Positions 48,111 through 60,596 of a stretch of 64,000 nt of DNA are shown piece by piece. The number at the start of each line of letters is the position of its first letter. Position 1 is the stretch's first letter. The DNA lies in contig NZ_FOSL01000011.1 in the NCBI RefSeq assembly GCF_900114255.1, positions 1 through 64,000 of the forward strand. Direction: 5' to 3'. The notes under the pieces were generated by a model, which worked only from the letters and a program-made list of their open reading frames with translations, had not been told where the DNA came from and ran no database searches. The DNA is from Neomesorhizobium albiziae. GTDB lineage: Bacteria; Pseudomonadota; Alphaproteobacteria; Rhizobiales; Rhizobiaceae. Both the position numbers and the translations under genes were made by a program.

Positions 48111-49568
48111 ATGACGATACAAGGCGCATCGCCGGCGCTCTACAATGAGGACCTGGCTCCTGCCAAGGTTCGGAACTGGGGACCATTCTCGATCTTCAAC
48201 GTGTGGACGTCGGACGTACACAGCCTTTGGGGTTATTATCTCGCCGCCAGCCTGTTCCTGTTCTGCGGCAGCCTCGTCAATTTCCTGCTCGCCATCGGCA
48301 TCGGCTCGCTGATCATCTACTTCCTGATGAGCATGGTCGGTGTCGCCGGTGTCCGAACCGGCGTCCCCTTCCCGGTATTGGCGCGCGCCTCCTTCGGCAT
48401 CTGGGGCGCCAACTTCCCGGCGATCGTGCGCGCCATCGTCGCCTGCTTCTGGTACGGCGCACAGACGGCCGCCGCCTCGGGCGCCATCGTCGCCCTGCTC
48501 ATTCGCAACGAAAGCATGCTCGCCTTCCATCAGTCGAGCCACGTGCTCAGCCATTCGACGCTGGAGGTAATCTGCTACGTCGTCATCTGGGCGCTGCAGC
48601 TGCTCATCATTCAGCGCGGCATGGAAACGGTTCGCAAGTTCCAGGACTGGGCCGGGCCAGCCGTGTGGGTGATGATGTTGATCCTGGCCATCTATCTGGT
48701 GATCAAGGCGGGTGGCATTTCGCTTTACGGCGACATTCCGATGGACGTCCTGCTGGAGAAGACGAAGGACGCGGGCGTGCCCGGTGTTCCCGGCTCCGTC
48801 GAGGCCCTTATGGCGGTCGCGGCGATCTGGGTGACCTATTTCGCGGCGCTCTATTTGAACTTCTGCGATTTCTCGCGCTATTCGCCTGACGAACGTTCGC
48901 TGCGGATCGGCAACATCTGGGGCCTGCCGGTGAACCTCATCCTGTTCTCGCTGGTCGCTGGCATCACCACCATGGCAGCGTTCCAGGTCTACGGCGAAGT
49001 GCTGCTGCATCCCGACCAGATCTCGGCCAAGTTCGACAGCTGGTTTCTGGCGCTGCTCGCCGCCCTCACCTTCGCCGTGGCGACGCTTGGCATAAACGTG
49101 GTGGCGAACTTCGTCTCGCCGGCGTTCGACTTCGCCAATGTCTTCCCCAGACATATCAGTTTCAAGCGGGGCGGCTATATCGCGGCGCTGATCGCTTTGG
49201 TGCTTTATCCCTTTGCGCCGTGGGAAGGCGGCGCGGCGCACTTCGTCAACATGGTCGGCGCGACGATGGGACCGATCTTCGGCGTGATGATGGTGGATTA
49301 TTACATGATCCGCAAAGGCTGGCTCAACGTCGAGGACCTTTACCGCGAGACTGGCGAATACCGGTTCCAGGGCGGCTGGCACGTGAATGCCCTGATTGCG
49401 TCCGGCATCGGCATCGTTTTCTCGTCGATATTGCCCAATTTCACCAACTGGCTGCCGTCCTGGTGGGGCGTGTACGGCTGGTTCTTTGGCGTGGCGATCG
49501 GCGGCGGCATCTACTACGTGCTTCGCCGGGCAGCACTTGGCGCCGGCGCCACCGCCGCGAGGGCCTGA
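48111..49568 (+). CDS. NCS1-family nucleobase/cation symporter
   Basis: A 485-residue membrane protein with about 12 segments. The NCS1 signature is clear: APAKVRNWGPFSIFNVWTSD, the long first helix LWGYYLAASLFLFCGSL, GVPFPVLARASFGIWGANFP and YLNFCDFSRYSPDERSLRIG. Family members import uracil, allantoin, hydantoins or cytosine with Na+ or H+. Substrate cannot be told here; no catabolic genes are adjacent. The ATG at 48111 has AAGGGA upstream. Confidence 0.92.
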   Translation: MTIQGASPALYNEDLAPAKVRNWGPFSIFNVWTSDVHSLWGYYLAASLFLFCGSLVNFLLAIGIGSLIIYFLMSMVGVAGVRTGVPFPVLARASFGIWGANFPAIVRAIVACFWYGAQTAAASGAIVALLIRNESMLAFHQSSHVLSHSTLEVICYVVIWALQLLIIQRGMETVRKFQDWAGPAVWVMMLILAIYLVIKAGGISLYGDIPMDVLLEKTKDAGVPGVPGSVEALMAVAAIWVTYFAALYLNFCDFSRYSPDERSLRIGNIWGLPVNLILFSLVAGITTMAAFQVYGEVLLHPDQISAKFDSWFLALLAALTFAVATLGINVVANFVSPAFDFANVFPRHISFKRGGYIAALIALVLYPFAPWEGGAAHFVNMVGATMGPIFGVMMVDYYMIRKGWLNVEDLYRETGEYRFQGGWHVNALIASGIGIVFSSILPNFTNWLPSWWGVYGWFFGVAIGGGIYYVLRRAALGAGATAARA

Positions 49569-49578
49569 ACAACGATCG

Positions 49579-49604
49579 GCGATAGCCCCGCGCGGGGCTA
49601 TCGC
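49579..49604. terminator. Perfect 26-base palindrome between convergent NCS1 and pyrG genes
   Basis: GCGATAGCCCCGCGCGGGGC followed by TATCGC is fully self-complementary. It lies 11 bases after the NCS1 stop and 41 after the pyrG stop on the other strand. A T-run is missing, so it is a strong hairpin that could stop or protect both transcripts, not a textbook terminator. Confidence 0.6.
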
Positions 49605-49644
49605 TACTTCGGCAAACTCAGCATCACCAGAATATCGACATACC

Positions 49645-51285
<1,641 letters not shown>

Positions 51286-51373
51286 TTAGCGTGGCGGAAC
51301 CGATTCCGCCAGAAAAAAATGGAAGGGTCGGTGGTTTTCAAAAGCTGGGTCCCCGGTCCTGATTCTGGTCAAC

Positions 51374-51400
51374 AAAAAAGGCCGGCGGTGCCGGCCCTTT
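51374..51400. terminator. Terminator after the L,D-transpeptidase gene
   Basis: Stem GGCCGGC (51380-51386) and GCCGGCC (51390-51396), loop GGT. On the minus strand it is followed by TTTTTT, so it fits the end of the transpeptidase transcript, whose stop is at 51422. Confidence 0.85.
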
Positions 51401-51421
51401 GGGATTGGCTGAAAAACGCGG

Positions 51422-52465
51422 TTAGAGGACGACCACCTGGGTGCCAACCTTCACGCGGCGGTAGAGATCGATCACGTGTTCGTTGACCATGCGGAAGCAG
51501 CCGTTCGACGAGTTGGTGCCGATGGTCTGCGGCGCGATGGTGCCATGGATACGCAGATGCGTGTCCTTCTTGCCGTCGTAGAGATAGATAGCGCGCGCGC
51601 CGAGCGGGTTTTCGCCGCCGCCGGGCATGCCGTCTTTATACTGGCCGTACTTCTTGGGCTCGCGCTCCTGCATTTCCTTGGTCGGAATCCAGCGCGGCCA
51701 TTCCTGCTTGTCGCCCACCTTGACCTGGCCCTTGTACTGAAGTCCGTCCTTGCCGACGGCAATTCCATAGCGGCGGGCCGTGCCCAGGCCTTCGACGAGA
51801 TACAGGAAGTGATTGGCGGTATCGATGACGATGGTGCCGCGCGGATAACCGGAGAATTCCACGATCTGCGGTTCGAACTCCGGCCGCACCGTGAATTTCT
51901 TGCGCCCTTCCTTTTGTGCAAGGGCGGCATCGAGGGTGCGGGTTTGCGGCAACATCACCTGGTCGTCGCCGAACAGCACGCCGAAGAAGCCGGAGCGCGG
52001 CATCGTTTGTTCGCTGCGCAACTCGCCTTCATTCCTGAAGGCCAGTTGTTCGGGATCGAGCGCTGGCTGCACAGGCTGAATTTGCGGAATGGGCTGCATC
52101 GGCTGGAGGATTTCCCCCCGGGTCGCCACCTTCTGTGGCTTTTCCTTTACCTTTGCAGTCTTGGAATTCGGTTTCGCATCGGCCTTGCTCTTGTCGTTCG
52201 GCTTGAACAGCGCCGCGAACAGGCCAACAGGCTTCTGTTCGGCCAGTTCGGTTTCCTTGGCGGCCGGCTTCTTCGCCTTGCCCTTCGCAACCGTCTTGTT
52301 GTTCTTCTTAATCGGCTTTTTGGCGGTGGTCTTGGCCTTCGGCTTGGGCTTCACCTGCTGAACCGTCGCGGTTTTGGTCGTCGCGGTTTGCGCTGCGGAA
52401 ATCGACGGAACGCCGAACACAAGTGCGACGCCCATGCCAAGAAGAACGAGGCTGCGAGAGATCAT
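51422..52465 (-). CDS. L,D-transpeptidase (YkuD domain) with basic Ala/Lys/Pro-rich linker
   Basis: A 347-residue exported protein. Signal peptide about 1-25 (LVLLGMGVALVFGVPSISAA), a Lys/Pro/Ala-rich low-complexity region (about 30-115), then a YkuD catalytic domain from about residue 210. The active site has H307 and C323 in IGTNSSNGCFRM. It should form 3-3 crosslinks in peptidoglycan or anchor proteins to it in the periplasm. The usual S-H-G-C motif reads S-N-G-C here. ATG 52465 was chosen for the signal peptide. Confidence 0.9.
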   Translation of the reverse strand: MISRSLVLLGMGVALVFGVPSISAAQTATTKTATVQQVKPKPKAKTTAKKPIKKNNKTVAKGKAKKPAAKETELAEQKPVGLFAALFKPNDKSKADAKPNSKTAKVKEKPQKVATRGEILQPMQPIPQIQPVQPALDPEQLAFRNEGELRSEQTMPRSGFFGVLFGDDQVMLPQTRTLDAALAQKEGRKKFTVRPEFEPQIVEFSGYPRGTIVIDTANHFLYLVEGLGTARRYGIAVGKDGLQYKGQVKVGDKQEWPRWIPTKEMQEREPKKYGQYKDGMPGGGENPLGARAIYLYDGKKDTHLRIHGTIAPQTIGTNSSNGCFRMVNEHVIDLYRRVKVGTQVVVL

Positions 52466-52710
52466 GTTGCTACCCAAGATATATGTTTTGGAAGGCGGAC
52501 GCGCCCCTTTGAGGCACACAAACGCGTACCGCCACCCAGACTGCCCTTAGGCGCTTTATAAGCGATTAACGCTAACCGCCTCAAGCACAACCACAGCCGC
52601 ACCAACACTGAAACCGGTCACCACTACTGCATTGAAGGCAAGTGTGTCGAAATAACAACAGTTTAGCTTGGCCGGATATTTCGCCGGCATTCCGCTGCCT
52701 GTAGGCCAAA

Positions 52711-52738
52711 AGAAAAACGGCGGCCGAAGCCGCCGTTT
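52711..52738. terminator. Terminator after secG
   Basis: Stem CGGCGGC (52718-52724) and GCCGCCG (52729-52735), loop CGAA. On the minus strand the hairpin is followed by TTTTTCTTTT. It lies 12 bases after the secG stop. Confidence 0.88.
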
Positions 52739-52749
52739 CAAGGAAGAAA

Positions 52750-53151
52750 TTACTGCCCGCTCGGAACCTGCGGTGCAGCCGGCTGCGCTGGTGCCGCAGG
52801 GGTTGCCGGATCGGCGGTGTTCGGCGCTGCCGGCGTCGGGGCGCCGCCAAGCTGGTTCAGCACACCGTTGCCGGCCGGCTGTTGTTCGCCGGTCGCCGCC
52901 GGAACGCGGTCGAGAATGTCGATGGGGCGTTCGCCATAGCGGGCCATGATCGACAGCGCCAGCGAGGTGGCAAAGAAGGCGATCGCCAGGATGCCGGTGG
53001 TGCGCGTCAGCGCATTGGCAGCACCCCGCGCCGTCATGAAGCCCGAACCGCCGCCAATGCCGAGACCGCCGCCCTCGGAGCGCTGCAGGAGCACGACGCC
53101 GACAAGCGCGAGAACGACCATCAGGTGGATGACGATAAGAACGGTTTGCAT
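52750..53151 (-). CDS. secG: Preprotein translocase subunit SecG
   Basis: A 133-residue protein with two membrane segments (TVLIVIHLMVVLALVGVVLL and TGILAIAFFATSLALSIMA), the loop QRSEGGGLGIGGGSGFMTAR between them, and an Ala/Pro-rich C-terminal tail typical of alphaproteobacterial SecG. It helps SecYE in export. ATG 53151 fits the family start. It follows tpiA on the same strand. Confidence 0.95.
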   Translation of the reverse strand: MQTVLIVIHLMVVLALVGVVLLQRSEGGGLGIGGGSGFMTARGAANALTRTTGILAIAFFATSLALSIMARYGERPIDILDRVPAATGEQQPAGNGVLNQLGGAPTPAAPNTADPATPAAPAQPAAPQVPSGQ

Positions 53152-53298
53152 ACGATAATCCGGCAGGTTTCGGGGGCGGCCGAGCGCACGGCGCCAGCTT
53201 TGAAGTCGGGTCAGATACACGGGTTTCGTGGCATTTCCAAGCCCGCCGCCGAATATGGGGCGGCGAAGCTGAAATACAACGCCGTAACGGGCCGGCGG

Positions 53299-54066
53299 TT
53301 ACCCGATCTTTTCGTAGGATTCGGCGATGCCAAGGAAATCGGCGGCCTTGAGGCTGGCGCCGCCGACCAGTGCGCCGTCGACATTTTCAATGGCGAGCAG
53401 TTCGGTCGCATTGGAAGGTTTTACCGAGCCTCCGTAAAGGATGCGCATCCTGTCGGCCTCAGCACCCAGCTTTTCGAGCAGCCTGGCGCGTATGTGGGCA
53501 TGGGCCTCGGCGACGTCGGCGACAGTCGGGGTCAGCCCGGTGCCGATCGCCCAGACCGGCTCGTAGGCGACGACCGTGTTCTTTGCCGTCGCCACCGACG
53601 CGACGGAACCGGCGATCTGCCGCGACAAAACATCGAGGGTGGCGCCCGATTCGCGTTCCGCGCGGGTTTCGCCGATACACACAATGGCGACCAGCCCTGC
53701 CCGCCACGCTGCTTCCGCCTTGGCGCATACGGTGGCGTCGTCTTCGCCGTGATCGGTGCGGCGTTCGGAGTGGCCGACGATGACGTGGCTCGCCCCGGCA
53801 TCCTTCAGCATCTCGGCGGAGATGTCGCCGGTATGGGCGCCGCTTTCCCCGGTGTGGCAATCCTGGCCGCCTGCCTTGACCGGCGTCTGGTGCAGGATTT
53901 CCGCGGCACGGTAAAGCAGGGTCGCCGGCACGCAGATCAACGCTTCCGTCTCGGCGTCGAGGCCATGCATGAAGCCATTGCCGATCTGGTGGAGTTCGGC
54001 GAGCGAAGCGCTGGTGCCGTTCATCTTCCAGTTTCCCGCAACCAGCGGACGAATTCCCGGCGTCAT
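53299..54066 (-). CDS. tpiA: Triosephosphate isomerase
   Basis: A 255-residue TIM barrel: GNWKMNGT with the catalytic Lys, IVGHSERR with the catalytic His, [12 protein letters not shown] with the catalytic Glu, and [11 protein letters not shown]. It interconverts DHAP and glyceraldehyde-3-phosphate. The ATG at 54066 is the family start; the frame upstream is not used. It is divergent from ppiD. Confidence 0.97.
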   Translation of the reverse strand: MTPGIRPLVAGNWKMNGTSASLAELHQIGNGFMHGLDAETEALICVPATLLYRAAEILHQTPVKAGGQDCHTGESGAHTGDISAEMLKDAGASHVIVGHSERRTDHGEDDATVCAKAEAAWRAGLVAIVCIGETRAERESGATLDVLSRQIAGSVASVATAKNTVVAYEPVWAIGTGLTPTVADVAEAHAHIRARLLEKLGAEADRMRILYGGSVKPSNATELLAIENVDGALVGGASLKAADFLGIAESYEKIG

Positions 54067-54206
54067 CCGGCTTCTCCCTCTTGTCCTTGCCGTTTCGATG
54101 GCTCTCCCTACCAAAATCAGGCCACAAAGCAATCGACACTGGCGGCGAAGGACGCTATTGCCGTTCGACACCAAGGCGCATCCATTGCGCCAAGACGGAT
54201 TTGACC

Positions 54207-56096
54207 ATGCTTGACACCTTGCGTACTGCGGCCGGAACCTGGGTCGCCAAAGCCCTGCTTTTGATGCTCGTCGTGAGCTTCGCCGTATGGGGAATCTCGG
54301 GCCAGCTCGCAGGCGGCATCGGCGGCAACGCCGTGGTGACCGCGGGCGGCACCTCCGTATCAGCCAACGAGTTCCGCCTCGCCTACGACCGTCAGCTCTC
54401 AGTGCTGTCCCAGCAGATCGGCCAGCGGATCACGCGCGAACAGGCGACCGCGTTCGGCATCGAACAGCAGGTTCTTTCGCAAATGGTCGCCGGAGCCGTT
54501 CTGGACGAGCAGGCGCGCAAGATGGGTCTTGGCCTGTCCAAGGACAAGCTGGCCGACCTGACCCGGCAGGACCCTGCATTCCAGGGACCCGGCGGCGAGT
54601 TCGACCGCCAGCAGTTCAATTACGTGCTGCAGCAGGCAGGCATGCAGCCAAACGACTATCTGACCAGCCGCGGCAAGGTGGCCATTCGCCAGCAGATCGT
54701 CGAGGCCGTGTCCGACGGCATGAAGGCGCCCGATGCCTTCCTGCGCGCCGTGGCGCTCTATCGTGGCGAAGATCGCACCGTAGATTATCTCCCTCTGCCG
54801 AAATCGCTGGTGGAGCCCGTTGAAGAGCCGTCTGCCGACGTGCTGGCCAAATGGTTCGAGGAAAACAAGAAAAGCTACGCCGCGCCGGAATACCGCAAAA
54901 TCTCCTATGTGAAGCTCGAACCGGAAGACATCGCCGACACCAGCGCGATCACCGACGAGCAGATCACGGCGGACTACGAAACCAACAAGGCAAAGTTCTC
55001 GACGCCCGAAACCCGCACCATCGAGCAGATCGTCTTCAAGTCGCCGGAAGCGGCGACGGCCGCACGCGGCAGCATCGACGCCGGTTCGACCTTCGAGGAT
55101 TTGGTCAAGGCGGAAGGCAAGACTGAGGCGGACGTTTTGCTCGGCACCTTTGCCAAGGACAAGGTGCCCGACAATGCTGTCGCCGAAGCCGCGTTCAAGA
55201 TGCAGGCAAATGAAGTCAGCAGCGTCATCCAGGGCGCGTTCGGGCCGGTGCTGATCCGGGTCACCAACATCAAGCCGGAAGTGGTGCGCCCGCTGGCCGA
55301 GGTTAAGGAAGAGATCCGCAACGAACTGGCGCTGGTCGAGGCGAACCGCGTGCTGCTCGATGTTCACGACAGCTACGAAGACGCCCGCGCCGCCGGCTCG
55401 TCGCTGCGCGAATCGGCAGGCAACCTCAAGCTCAAGGTGGTGACGGTCGACGCCATCGACCGCGCCGCGCTGCGGCCGGATGGCTCCGTCGTCAACGACC
55501 TGCCTTCGTCGCAGAACCTCTTGGCAGGCGCCTTCGAGACCGAGGCGAACGTCGAAAATCCGGCACTCAACGTCGGCTCCAACGGTTTCGTATTCTACGA
55601 GGTGGAGGGCATCACCCCCGCGCGCGACCGCACGCTCGACGAAGTGCGCGAAAAGGTCGTCGCCGATTGGAAAACCGCTGAAATCCAGTCCAGGCTGGCC
55701 GCCAAGGCGGCCGAGCTGGAGAAGCGGCTGAAGGAAGGCGCGGCATTTGAGACGCTCGCGGCGGAGATCAAATCCGAGAAGCAGACCAAGCGTGGCCTGA
55801 AGCGGGAAGCTGACGACGCCGATTTCGGCAAGCCGGGCGTGGCCACTGTCTTCGGCGTGCCGCAAGGCGGAACCGGGCTGTTTTCGTCGCCGCAGGACGA
55901 CGCGCAGATCCTATTCAAGGTGACCGAAGTGTTCGAGCCGGCCAGCGCGGGGCCGGATTCCGTTGATGAGGAGCAGCGCAACGCCTTCTCGTCCGGCCTT
56001 GCGGACGATCTGCTGGACCAGCTCGTTGCCAGGCTGCAGAGCGAGTACACGGTCACCGTCGACCAGGCGGCGGTGCAGCGGGCACTGGCTTTCTGA
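54207..56096 (+). CDS. ppiD: Membrane-anchored peptidyl-prolyl isomerase, PpiD/SurA-like
   Basis: A 629-residue protein: short N-terminal tail, one membrane segment ([20 protein letters not shown]), a SurA-like helical part ([20 protein letters not shown]), a parvulin-type PPIase region in the middle (about 265-355, with [20 protein letters not shown]) and a helical C terminus. It folds outer-membrane or exported proteins at the SecYEG exit. It begins the ppiD-trpD-trpC run; trpD starts nine bases after its stop. Confidence 0.93.
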   Translation: MLDTLRTAAGTWVAKALLLMLVVSFAVWGISGQLAGGIGGNAVVTAGGTSVSANEFRLAYDRQLSVLSQQIGQRITREQATAFGIEQQVLSQMVAGAVLDEQARKMGLGLSKDKLADLTRQDPAFQGPGGEFDRQQFNYVLQQAGMQPNDYLTSRGKVAIRQQIVEAVSDGMKAPDAFLRAVALYRGEDRTVDYLPLPKSLVEPVEEPSADVLAKWFEENKKSYAAPEYRKISYVKLEPEDIADTSAITDEQITADYETNKAKFSTPETRTIEQIVFKSPEAATAARGSIDAGSTFEDLVKAEGKTEADVLLGTFAKDKVPDNAVAEAAFKMQANEVSSVIQGAFGPVLIRVTNIKPEVVRPLAEVKEEIRNELALVEANRVLLDVHDSYEDARAAGSSLRESAGNLKLKVVTVDAIDRAALRPDGSVVNDLPSSQNLLAGAFETEANVENPALNVGSNGFVFYEVEGITPARDRTLDEVREKVVADWKTAEIQSRLAAKAAELEKRLKEGAAFETLAAEIKSEKQTKRGLKREADDADFGKPGVATVFGVPQGGTGLFSSPQDDAQILFKVTEVFEPASAGPDSVDEEQRNAFSSGLADDLLDQLVARLQSEYTVTVDQAAVQRALAF

Positions 56097-56104
56097 CGGC
56101 GGCG

Positions 56105-57119
<1,015 letters not shown>

Positions 57120-57127
<8 letters not shown>

Positions 57128-57953
57128 CATCCTTCGCAGGATCGAAGCGTACAAGCGCGACGAGATCGCCGCCGCGAAAAGCCGGCTGCCTTTGCGCGAA
57201 GTTGTCGCCAGGCTGGGCGACGTCGAAAAGCCGCGCGGATTTCTGGCTGCACTGAAGAAAAAACGTGCGGCGGGAAGCTTCGGGCTGATTGCCGAGATCA
57301 AGAAGGCCAGTCCGTCGAAAGGCCTTATCCGTGAGGATTTCGACCCGCCTGTGCTGGCCCAGGCCTATGCCGAAGGGGGTGCGGCCTGCCTTTCGGTGCT
57401 GACCGACACGCCTTCCTTCCAGGGCGCGCCGGAGTTTCTGACCGAGGCCCGCGCCGCCGTTACCTTGCCTGCGCTGCGCAAGGATTTCATGTTCGAGCCA
57501 TACCAGGTGCATGAAGCGCGGCTGTGGGGCGCCGATGCGATCCTGCTGATCATGGCGAGCCTTGCCGACGACGACGCACGGCGGCTCGAGGAGGTTGCGT
57601 TTGAACTCGGCATGGATGTTCTGGTCGAAGTCCATGACCAGGCCGAGACGGAGCGTGCGCTGAAACTTTCCTCGCGGCTGATTGGCATCAACAACCGCGA
57701 CCTCAGGACCTTCGAGGTCAACCTCGATGTCTCCGAACGGCTGGCGAAACTGGTACCGAGCGACCGGCTGCTGGTCAGCGAAAGCGGCATCTTCACCAAT
57801 TCCGACTGCAAGCGGCTTTCCCACCATGGCGTCAGCACTTTCCTCGTCGGCGAAAGCCTGATGCGGCAGGCCGACGTCGCCGCCGCCACCCGCGCGCTGC
57901 TCCACGGCGTCGCCACCGAGCGGCCCAACGAGCAGCCCAACGAGCGGCATTGA
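57120..57953 (+). CDS. trpC: Indole-3-glycerol-phosphate synthase
   Basis: A 277-residue TIM barrel that closes the indole ring. Active-site parts: [49 protein letters not shown] and [11 protein letters not shown]. Single-function form (no TrpF part). It overlaps trpD and lies five bases before moaC. Confidence 0.97.
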
Positions 57954-57958
57954 TCGAG

Positions 57959-58450
57959 ATGACGCAAAAGGCCGGCCTCACCCATATACGCGCCTCCGGC
58001 GAAGCGCACATGGTCGATGTCGGCGGCAAGGCCGAGACCGAGCGTACGGCAATCGCCGAGGGCGCGGTGACGATGCAGGCGGCCACCTTGAAAATGATCC
58101 TCGAGGGCAATGCCAAAAAGGGCGACGTGCTGGGCACGGCGCGCATCGCCGGCATCATGGCCGCCAAGAAGGCGCATGAACTGATCCCGCTCTGCCATCC
58201 GCTGCTGCTGACCAAGGTCAGCGTCGATATCGAAGCCGACGAAGCGCTTCCCGGCCTGCGCGTGAAGGCTCTGGCGCGTGTCACCGGCAAGACCGGCGTC
58301 GAGATGGAGGCGCTGACGGCAGCCTCGGTCGCCTGCCTGACCATCTACGACATGGCCAAGGCCGTCGATCGCGGCATGGTCATCACCGGCGTGCGGCTGG
58401 TCGAGAAGACCGGCGGCAAGTCCGGCGACTACCGCGCTTCCAAAGGTTGA
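57959..58450 (+). CDS. moaC: Cyclic pyranopterin monophosphate synthase MoaC
   Basis: A 163-residue enzyme that forms cPMP in molybdenum cofactor synthesis. It has [40 protein letters not shown] and [23 protein letters not shown] 57959 is used; a TTG at 57950 overlapping trpC is possible. It is four bases before moeA. Confidence 0.96.
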   Translation: MTQKAGLTHIRASGEAHMVDVGGKAETERTAIAEGAVTMQAATLKMILEGNAKKGDVLGTARIAGIMAAKKAHELIPLCHPLLLTKVSVDIEADEALPGLRVKALARVTGKTGVEMEALTAASVACLTIYDMAKAVDRGMVITGVRLVEKTGGKSGDYRASKG

Positions 58451-58454
58451 GATT

Positions 58455-59663
58455 ATGGCGCTGCTCCCCGTCGAAGAGGCGCTTGCACGGCTGTTGAGCG
58501 ATGCCGAGGCCGGACCGGCTGAAAGCGTTTCGCTCGCCGAGGCGGCCGACCGAGTGCTGGCCGAACCGGTTGTCGCGCTGCGCACGCAACCGCCTTTTGC
58601 TGCTTCCGCTATGGACGGCTATGCCGTTCGCTCCGCCGACATCGCGACGGTTCCGGTAGAGCTCGAAATCATTGGCCAGGCGCCAGCCGGCAAACAATTC
58701 CCCGGCACGGTCGGGCCCGGCCAGGCAGTACGCATCTTCACCGGCGCGCCGGTGCCGGAAGGCGCCAACACCATCCTCATCCAGGAAAATACGCGTCTTC
58801 TTGGTAGTGGCCGCATCAAGGCTGTCGAGACGGTTGCAGCCGACCGCCACATCCGGAAAGTCGGCCTGGATTTCGTCGAGGGTGACGTGCTGCTTGAGCG
58901 CGGCCGGCAGCTCGACGCCGCCGCCCTTTCGCTCGCCGCGTCGGCCAACCATCCTCGCCTCCCCGTCGTGAAGGCGCCGCTCGTCGCCGTCATCGCCACT
59001 GGCGACGAGTTGCTGCCCCCAGGCAGCGCATTGGGACCGGATCAGATCATCGCTTCCAACGGCTACGGCGTTGCGGCGATCGCCGGGTCGGTCGGCGCCA
59101 AAGTGCTCGACCTCGGCATCGTGCCGGACCGAAACGAAGCGATCGCCACCGCGGTGAAACGCGCATTGTCGGCAGGTGCCGATGTCATCGTCACGCTGGG
59201 CGGCGCTTCGGTCGGCGATCACGACCTCATCCACGACGTGCTGACCGGCGAAGGCATGGCGCTCGATTTCTGGAAGATCGCCATGCGCCCGGGCAAGCCG
59301 CTGATGTTCGGCCGACTGGGCCGCACACGCGTCATCGGGCTGCCCGGCAACCCCGTCGCCAGCCTGGTCTGCTCGCACCTTTTCCTGAAACCGCTGCTGG
59401 CGAGGCTCGGCGGCCGGCGTCATGCGCCCGACCTCCGCGATGCGGCGCTCGGAACCGCCATGGCGGCAAACGATCAGCGCCAGGATTATATCAGGGCAAA
59501 GGCGGTGGTGGCAGAGGACGGGAAGCTTGTCGCGACGCCGTTCGCGGTGCAGGACTCGTCGATGCTCAGAACCCTGGCCGAGGCTAACGCGCTGATCGTG
59601 CGCGCACCCTTCGCGCCGGCTGCCGAAAAGGGCAATGCTTGCCGGGTGTTGATGTTACGCTGA
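58455..59663 (+). CDS. moeA: Molybdopterin molybdenumtransferase MoeA
   Basis: A 402-residue enzyme that inserts molybdate into molybdopterin. It has [76 protein letters not shown] and [10 protein letters not shown]. It is co-transcribed with moaC, and lexA follows with its own SOS promoter. Confidence 0.96.
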   Translation: MALLPVEEALARLLSDAEAGPAESVSLAEAADRVLAEPVVALRTQPPFAASAMDGYAVRSADIATVPVELEIIGQAPAGKQFPGTVGPGQAVRIFTGAPVPEGANTILIQENTRLLGSGRIKAVETVAADRHIRKVGLDFVEGDVLLERGRQLDAAALSLAASANHPRLPVVKAPLVAVIATGDELLPPGSALGPDQIIASNGYGVAAIAGSVGAKVLDLGIVPDRNEAIATAVKRALSAGADVIVTLGGASVGDHDLIHDVLTGEGMALDFWKIAMRPGKPLMFGRLGRTRVIGLPGNPVASLVCSHLFLKPLLARLGGRRHAPDLRDAALGTAMAANDQRQDYIRAKAVVAEDGKLVATPFAVQDSSMLRTLAEANALIVRAPFAPAAEKGNACRVLMLR

Positions 59664-59703
59664 ACAAAGCGTCAACGTATTCATTAAAATTTAAACGGTT
59701 GCG

Positions 59704-59718
59704 GAACACAACTGGAAC
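59704..59718. promoter_or_regulatory. SOS box upstream of lexA
   Basis: GAAC-ACAACTG-GAAC is an exact match to the alphaproteobacterial LexA site GAAC-N7-GAAC, 53-67 bases before the lexA start. A near-match GTTC-N7-GTTT lies at 59730-59744. LexA should repress its own gene here. Confidence 0.9.
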
Positions 59719-59770
59719 AGATAGTGTTTGTTCTGGTTTTGTTTTTGATCTGATTCCCCGGGGGAACGCC

Positions 59771-60493
59771 ATGCTGACGCGCAAACAACATGAACTTCTG
59801 ATGTTCATCCATGAGCGCTTGAAAGAAGCTGGAATCCCTCCTTCCTTCGATGAAATGAAAGAGGCCCTCGACCTCGCCTCGAAGTCTGGCATCCACCGCC
59901 TGATCACGGCGCTGGAGGAACGCGGCTTCATTCGCCGGCTACCCAATCGTGCAAGGGCGCTGGAAGTGCTGCGCCTGCCCGACTCGATCGCGCCGGGCTT
60001 GAACGCCGCGAAAAAGTTCTCGCCAAGCGTCATCCAGGGCAGCCTCGGTCGGCCGCAGCCGAAGGAAGCGCCGCGCCTTCAGGCCGCCAGCAACGACGAC
60101 GATGTCGCCGCATCGATCTCCATACCGGTGATGGGCCGCATCGCTGCCGGTGTGCCGATCGCGGCAATCGAAACGAGAACGCACTCCATTTCCGTGCCGC
60201 CGGACATGATCGCCGGTGGCGAGCACTATGCGCTTGAGGTGAAAGGCGATTCGATGATCGAGGCTGGCATCTTCGACGGCGACACGGTGATCATCCGCAA
60301 TGCCAGCACGGCCACGCCCGGCGAGATCGTGGTAGCGATCGTCGATGACGAGGAAGCGACGCTGAAGCGGTTCCGCCGCAAGGGCGCCTCGATCGCGCTG
60401 GAAGCCGCGAACCCTGCCTATGAGACACGCATCTTCGGTCCTGACCGTGTCAGCGTGCGCGGCAAGCTCGTTGGGCTCATTCGCCGGTACTGA
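59771..60493 (+). CDS. lexA: SOS-response repressor LexA
   Basis: A 240-residue protein: N-terminal winged HTH ([40 protein letters not shown]), then a self-cleaving protease domain. Cleavage would be between A126 and G127 (GRIAAGVPI); the catalytic Ser is S161 (KGDSMIEAG) and the Lys is K199 (EEATLKRF). RecA filaments trigger cleavage after DNA damage. The long upstream frame to 59639 is not used; ATG 59771 is the family start. Confidence 0.97.
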   Translation: MLTRKQHELLMFIHERLKEAGIPPSFDEMKEALDLASKSGIHRLITALEERGFIRRLPNRARALEVLRLPDSIAPGLNAAKKFSPSVIQGSLGRPQPKEAPRLQAASNDDDVAASISIPVMGRIAAGVPIAAIETRTHSISVPPDMIAGGEHYALEVKGDSMIEAGIFDGDTVIIRNASTATPGEIVVAIVDDEEATLKRFRRKGASIALEAANPAYETRIFGPDRVSVRGKLVGLIRRY

Positions 60494-60495
60494 TT

Positions 60496-60516
60496 TTGCC
60501 CGTGCTTCCCGGGCAA
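60496..60516. terminator. Weak hairpin after lexA
   Basis: TTGCCCG (60496-60502) pairs with CGGGCAA (60510-60516), followed by TTCTTC. It lies three bases after the lexA stop and could end the transcript; the T-run is poor. Confidence 0.5.
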
Positions 60517-60596
60517 TTCTTCGCGGGCAATACAATGCGCCGATCACGCAGACGGTTGCTGTTCTGCTTTCAGTCATTGCAACAATGAATTGAAAA

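Noticed and set aside
48069-49382. 437-codon minus-strand frame opposite the NCS1 permease
   Set aside because: His/Asp/Glu/Arg-rich mirror of membrane-helix codons; shadow frame.
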